From: Dillenia suffruticosa
Taxonomy: Eukaryota > Streptophyta > Magnoliopsida > Dilleniales > Dilleniaceae
Length of the DNA: 64,000 bases
NCBI GenBank assembly: GCA_033439265.1
Contig: JAVTVX010000005.1
Coordinates: forward strand, 4,660,001 to 4,724,000
Direction of reading: 5' to 3'
The notes below the pieces were generated by a model, which was given only the letters and a program-made list of their open reading frames with translations, was not told the DNA's origin and did not search any database. Of the stretch, positions 59,605 to 64,000 are shown in pieces (position 1 is the stretch's first letter; the number at the start of each line of letters is the position of its first letter). A program made the translations under genes and the position numbers.

Positions 59605-60120
59605 ACGAAACTTTTCAATAAGAACCGCGGATATATAAACACAACATCAGCCACCTCCCAGGTAAGTTCTCTTGGAACTCTACACTTAAAATACATCGGC
59701 AACATATAGTCGAGACACCTTTCTTCTCGGTCTGTTTTTCATATTCTAAAATCGTTCTTTTTGACTTGAGCGTCAAAATCTTCTCGGCTGAAATACCCTT
59801 AGCAGTATTTTTAGGTTTCTTCCCATACGGAGTATCAAATTACCCCTCAATTTGGGACTCGAACTTAGACAAACAGAGTTGCATCTGTTGAGAAAATCCG
59901 CCTCCATTAGATTCGTACTGTTCATGGGAACATACTAAATAGAAACTTGCTCTCAATCTAGATCTCCAATACAGTTGCAATAATGTTGCAAAAAAGGAAA
60001 AGATCACCTATCGGCTTCGACGATGACAAATTAATCGGAGTTTCGCTAGATCACCATGATCCTCTTGTCATTACGGCGGAGATCGATTCATTCACGGTTA
60101 GGAGAATTCTTGTCAACCAA
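59605..60120 (+). mobile_element. gypsy fragment (LTR, PBS, protease start)
   Basis: Collinear with 35620-36200: LTR end, a PBS-like TACTGTTCATGGGAAC near 59917, ATGTTGCAAAAAAGG at 59983, then RRILVNQ. It stops at the CACTA end at 60121 and resumes, after a missing stretch, at 62511-62745. Confidence 0.65.
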
Positions 60121-62510
60121 CACTACAAAAAAACATGGTTTTAGTGACGGATTTAGTGACGAAAATTTTAAAAAAATTCGTCGCTAAAAACATTAACGAC
60201 GGATTTAGCGACGAACAATTTTTCGTCACTAATGACACGTCGCAAATATTTAGCGACGAAAAACAGAAATCCGTCGCTAAAATAGCGACAAATTTAGCGA
60301 CGAAAAATTTTTATCGCTAAATTTAGCGACGGATACAAAAAATCCATCGCTAATTTTAGCTACGGAAATTCAAAATCCGTCGCTAAATTTAACGACGGAT
60401 CCAAGAAATCCGTCGCTAAATTATATGATATATAATTATTTTTTTATTTATTATATATATTTTATTTAATTATTATATTAATATTTTATTTTATTTAATT
60501 AGCGACGGATCCATGAATCCATCGCTAAATTATATTATATACAATTATATTTTTTATTTATTTTATACATTTTATTTAATTATTATATTAATATTTTATT
60601 TTTATTTAATTAGCGACGAATGCTTGATCCGTCGCTAAGCCCCTGGATCCCGCGCACGAGCGTCATTGCTCCAACTCACGAGGCTACCCGGCCCACCTTG
60701 GGCCCCACCCGCGTACGAGCCCAACCGCCCGCATCACCAGTCTCTGCCCCTACCTTGCACACGCCTGCTCGCCCCTGTCCTGCCCCAGCTCCAGCTCCAG
60801 CTCCCCCAACTCGCCCGTGGCCCCAGCCCAGCTCCAGCTCCTTGCCAGCTCGCTCGCCCTTGCACCCTGCCTGCTCGCCCCTGCACCTTGCACACGCCTC
60901 GCCCCAGCCGGGCCCCAGCCTGCTCGCCCCTGCTGCCTTGCAAAAAATCCTTGAAAAAACCCTCAAAATGCCTACAGCCCGGTTCGAACACCTGCACAAG
61001 AGTAAAATGTTAGTATACCCAACCACCAGACCACATCTTACCTTTAATCATACTTCTATTTTCTTTTTACTTATTATCTAATTCTAAATATTAATTAAAA
61101 AAATAAAAGTTTATATCAAATAATAAAATGCTAATTAAAATAAACTAATAAATTAATTAAAAAATAAAAAATATTATTCTTTAAAAATATTTAAAAAATA
61201 AAAAAAATATTATTATGTAAAAAATAAAAATAAAACAGAAAAAAAAATAAAATGCTAATTTAAAATATTAAAAAATAAAAAATATGATTATTTAATATAA
61301 ATTAATAACATAACAAAATAAAATAAAATATTAAAAGTTAAATTTAAAAAATTAAGTTTAGCGACAAATTTTAAAATCCCTTGATTATTTAATATACTTC
61401 TATTTTATTTTTACTTATTATCTAATTCTAAATATTAATTAAAGAAATAAAAGTTTATATCGAATAATAAAATGCTAATTAAAATAAACTAATAAATTAA
61501 TTAAAAAATAAAAAATATTATTCTTTAAAAAGATTTAAAAAATAAAATAAGAAAATATTTAAAAAATATATTATTCTGTAAAAAATAAAAAGAAAAAAGA
61601 AAAAAATAAAATGCTAATTTAAAATATTAAAAAATAATAAATACGATTATTTAATATAAATTAATAAAATAACAAAAAAAATAAATTATTAAATGTTAAT
61701 TTTAAAAAAATTAAGTTTAGCGACGGATCGTTGAATCCGTCGCTAAATCAGCAACGGATCGTAGAATCTGTCGCTAAATCAGCGACAGATTCCTTTTTTT
61801 GTCGCTAAACTTAGCGACGGATTTCGAATTTGTCGCTAAATCTGTCGCTAAATAATAAAATATTAAAAAATATTATTATTTAAAAATTAAAAATATTAAA
61901 AAATAAAATGATAGTTTAAAATATTTTAAAATAATAAATACGATTATTTAATATAAATTAATAAAATAACAAAAAAAAATAAATTATTAAATATTAATTT
62001 TAAAAAAATTAAGTTTAGCGACGGATCGTTGAATCCGTTGCTAAATCAGCGACGGATTCCTTTTTTCGTCGCTAAATTTAGCAACGGATTTCGAATTTGT
62101 CGCCAAATCCGTCGCTAAATAATAAAATATTAAAAAATATTATTATTTAAAAATTAAAAATATTAAAAAATAAAATGATAATTTAAAATATTTTAAAATA
62201 ATAAATATGATTATTTAATATAAATTAATAAAATAACAAAAAAAAATAAATTATTAAATGTTAATTTTAAAAAAATTAAGTTTAGCGACGGATCGTTGAA
62301 TCCGTCGCTAAATCAGCGACGGATCGTTGAATCCGTCGCTAAATCAGCGACGGATTCCTTAATTCTTCGCTAAACTTAGCGACGGATTCAACGATCCGTC
62401 GCTAAACTTAATTTTTTTAAAATTAACATTTAATAATTTATTTTTTTTGTTATTTTATTAATTTATATTAAATAATCATATTTATTATTTTAAACAAATA
62501 AATTATTAAA
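60121..62510 (+). mobile_element. CACTA-type element E4, right end missing
   Basis: Left end CACTACAAAAAAACATGG, then dense AGCGACGGATT / AATCCGTCGCT palindromes (60145-60640), a GC-rich proline-codon-like block (60640-60960), a tRNA-like segment on the minus strand, AT-rich sequence with an internal duplication (61040-61130 repeated at 61385-61510), and three more palindrome clusters (61715-61850, 62010-62120, 62280-62420). No right terminal repeat is present before gypsy sequence returns at 62511. Inverse-orientation relative of E1. Confidence 0.65.
60980..61035 (-). other. tRNA-like segment in E4
   Basis: On the minus strand, TGTGGTCTGGTGGTTGG is followed by GGTGTTCGAACCGG about 40 nt later; same family as in E1. 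Confidence 0.45.
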
Positions 62511-62745
62511 TGTGACTCTACATCTCAATCACCTCCATCTGGAGCAAATAAAGATAGCTTCTCAATAGAAACGGCCGAGTTCAAAGACGATCCCACACCT
62601 ATAAATAGACCCCAATCTGTCGAAAAGTGGAAGAGGGATACCTCGGGCTAACTAATCAAACGGAGCATCGAACTCAACGAATTTGACATTGACTATTAAC
62701 CAAGACCCGCGATCAAGGGATAGGTTCTCGCCGATTTCATTCTCA
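62511..62745 (+). mobile_element. gypsy fragment, continued
   Basis: Collinear with about 36520-36750 (CTACATCTCAATCAC, then CAATCTGTCGAAAAG), ending at the next CACTA end. About 340 bp of the element between 60120 and here, relative to 36180-36520, are missing. Confidence 0.6.
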
Positions 62746-63254
62746 TACTACAAAAAAACAGCATTTTAGCCACAAATTTAGCGACGAAAATTTTTAAAAA
62801 ATTCGTCGCTAAAAACATTAGCGACTAAAAATTTTTCGTCTCTAATAACGCGTCGCAAAAATTTAGCGATGAAAATTAAAAATCCGTCGCTAAATTTAGC
62901 GACAAAAATTAGAAATCCGTCGCTAAATTTAGCGACGAAAATCTGAAATCCGTCGCTAAATTTAGTGACAAATATTTTTTTGTCGCTAAAATTTGTCACA
63001 AAATATAGCGATGAAAAATTATCCGTCGTTAAATTAGCAACATAAAAAAATTCGTTGCTAAATTTAACGACGAAAATCTAAAATTCGTCGCTAAATTTAG
63101 CGACAGATAATTTTTGTAGCTAAAATCCGTCGTTAATTTAGAAAAAAAAAAAGTCCATCGAAAACATTATCCGTCTCTAATTTAGCAATGAATAAAAAAA
63201 ATACATCGCTGAATTAGCGATGGATTTGGAATCTGTCACTGATTCCAAATTCGT

Positions 63255-63410
63255 CGAAATGTCCAGGAAGCGCACATGCTTGGACGGGCCCTTGCCTACC
63301 CGAGCCGGCACATGCCTGGATGGCCCCGCCCACCTGAGCCAGCACTAGCATGGAAGCCACGTGCCTGAACGGGTCCCACCCACCCGAGCCAGCACCCCCG
63401 CTCCAACGTC
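63255..63410. repeat. GC-rich imperfect minisatellite in E5
   Basis: Three or so units close to CATGCCTGGACGGGCCC followed by ACCCGAGCCAGCA, about 50 bp each. Confidence 0.6.
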
Positions 63411-63454
63411 AACCCTCCTTGCTGGAAAATGGGTTTAGGGTCTTGCCTCCACCA

Positions 63455-63520
63455 TGGTTCGAACTCCTGCACACCTGCATGCACACGCATAAGCATAAAC
63501 CTGTAAATCACCAAGCCAAA
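63455..63520 (-). other. tRNA-like segment in E5
   Basis: On the minus strand, TTTGGCTTGGTGATTT is followed by GGAGTTCGAACCATG about 40 nt later. Confidence 0.4.
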
Positions 63521-64000
63521 TGATATTATGTAATATAAATTTTTTTTTTTACTTATTATCTTTCCTTCACATTTTTCTAATAATAATAAAATAATATATA
63601 ATAACAATTTAAAATAATAAATATAATAACTTTTTTTATTTAAACCACCAATCTAAAATAATATTAATTAAAAAATAGATATGATAATTTTTAATAAAAT
63701 AAAAAATAATAAAATACTAATTTAAAATAAAATAATAAATTAATTAAAAATATATTAATATTATATTTTGTTTTCTTCTTTTTCTTTTATTTTATTATTT
63801 TATTATTCTTTTTCATTTTTATTTTATTTTTTTACTCCATAGTTTAAAAATGGATTACGGCATCTCAATAATATAAAATTATAATTATCAATAAATTATA
63901 ATATATTAATAATTTATAAAATCTATATATTTAATCACAAAATATTTTTATTCATTTGAATATATAAGAAATTTCAATATAATTATTATATATAAGAAAT

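Larger units (their letters stand above)
62746..64000 (+). mobile_element. CACTA-type element E5, runs off the window
   Basis: Left end TACTACAAAAAAACAG (first base changed from C), then more than a dozen GTCGCTAAATTTAGCGAC-type units to 63240, a GC-rich block with an imperfect tandem repeat (63255-63410), a minus-strand tRNA-like segment, and AT-rich sequence to the end. No coding region is seen within the window. Confidence 0.6.

Noticed and set aside
60620-61081. Proline-rich 153-codon ORF
   Set aside because: It comes from the GC-rich block of E4; related elements have different frames and it runs through the tRNA-like segment.
1-64000. CRISPR arrays, operons, prophage
   Set aside because: The window is clearly plant nuclear DNA; the regular repeats are transposon subterminal repeats and microsatellites.

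Overview
The window is plant (angiosperm) nuclear DNA, probably from a dicot. It is very AT-rich, its genes are split by introns with plant-type splice sites, and most of the rest is decayed transposable elements: Ty1/copia and Ty3/gypsy LTR retrotransposons, a TRIM-like element, CACTA DNA transposons, and a SINE-like insert. Long CT/GA and TA microsatellites are common. Nothing prokaryotic is present. I could not name the species.

Layout. Positions 1-10.7 kb hold the 3' part of one plus-strand gene that I do not recognise. At least nine phase-compatible exons (1089-10666) can be chained. One intron carries a CACTA element (to 3979) and another an unclassified insertion. From 11.2 to 59.6 kb lies a minus-strand array of small two-exon genes and their wrecks. 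Exon 1 (61 nt in every intact copy) encodes a signal peptide beginning MEKL. A phase-1 intron follows, and exon 2 encodes a short acidic pro-region plus a six-cysteine domain with spacing C-x5-7-C-x7-10-C-x6-7-C-x4-C-x3-C. Seven loci look intact at 12.3-12.8, 23.7-24.2, 26.5-27.0, 29.8-30.4, 45.5-45.9, 50.1-50.6 and 56.6-57.2 kb. About ten more are pseudogenes, lone exons or truncated exons. I cannot assign the peptides to a named family; this expanding, fast-diverging set of secreted peptides is the main biological content of the window.

The array grew by segmental duplication. A unit of about 5 kb at 27.7-32.9 kb (copy A) reappears almost unchanged at 54.5-59.6 kb (copy C) and in a more diverged form at about 46.0-54.3 kb (copy B). 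A second unit, a peptide gene plus a GC-rich module on its 3' side, recurs at 13.6-15.0, 22.9-24.2, 25.1-27.0 and 44.7-45.9 kb. Insertions present in some copies and absent from others (a 32-nt U2 snRNA fragment, an 86-nt SINE-like insert, a CACTA element, a possible Tourist-like insert) act as natural filled/empty-site comparisons and help order the duplications.

Retroelements separate the blocks: a decayed copia at 17.1-22.9 kb with a CACTA element inside its LTR, a gypsy derivative with a triplicated LTR/PBS segment at 34-37.3 kb, half a copia at 37.3-39.7 kb, and a gypsy fragment at 59.6-62.7 kb split by a CACTA-like element. A further CACTA element runs off the right end. All the larger CACTA-type elements carry an internal segment resembling a tRNA or SINE pol III promoter beside a GC-rich block.
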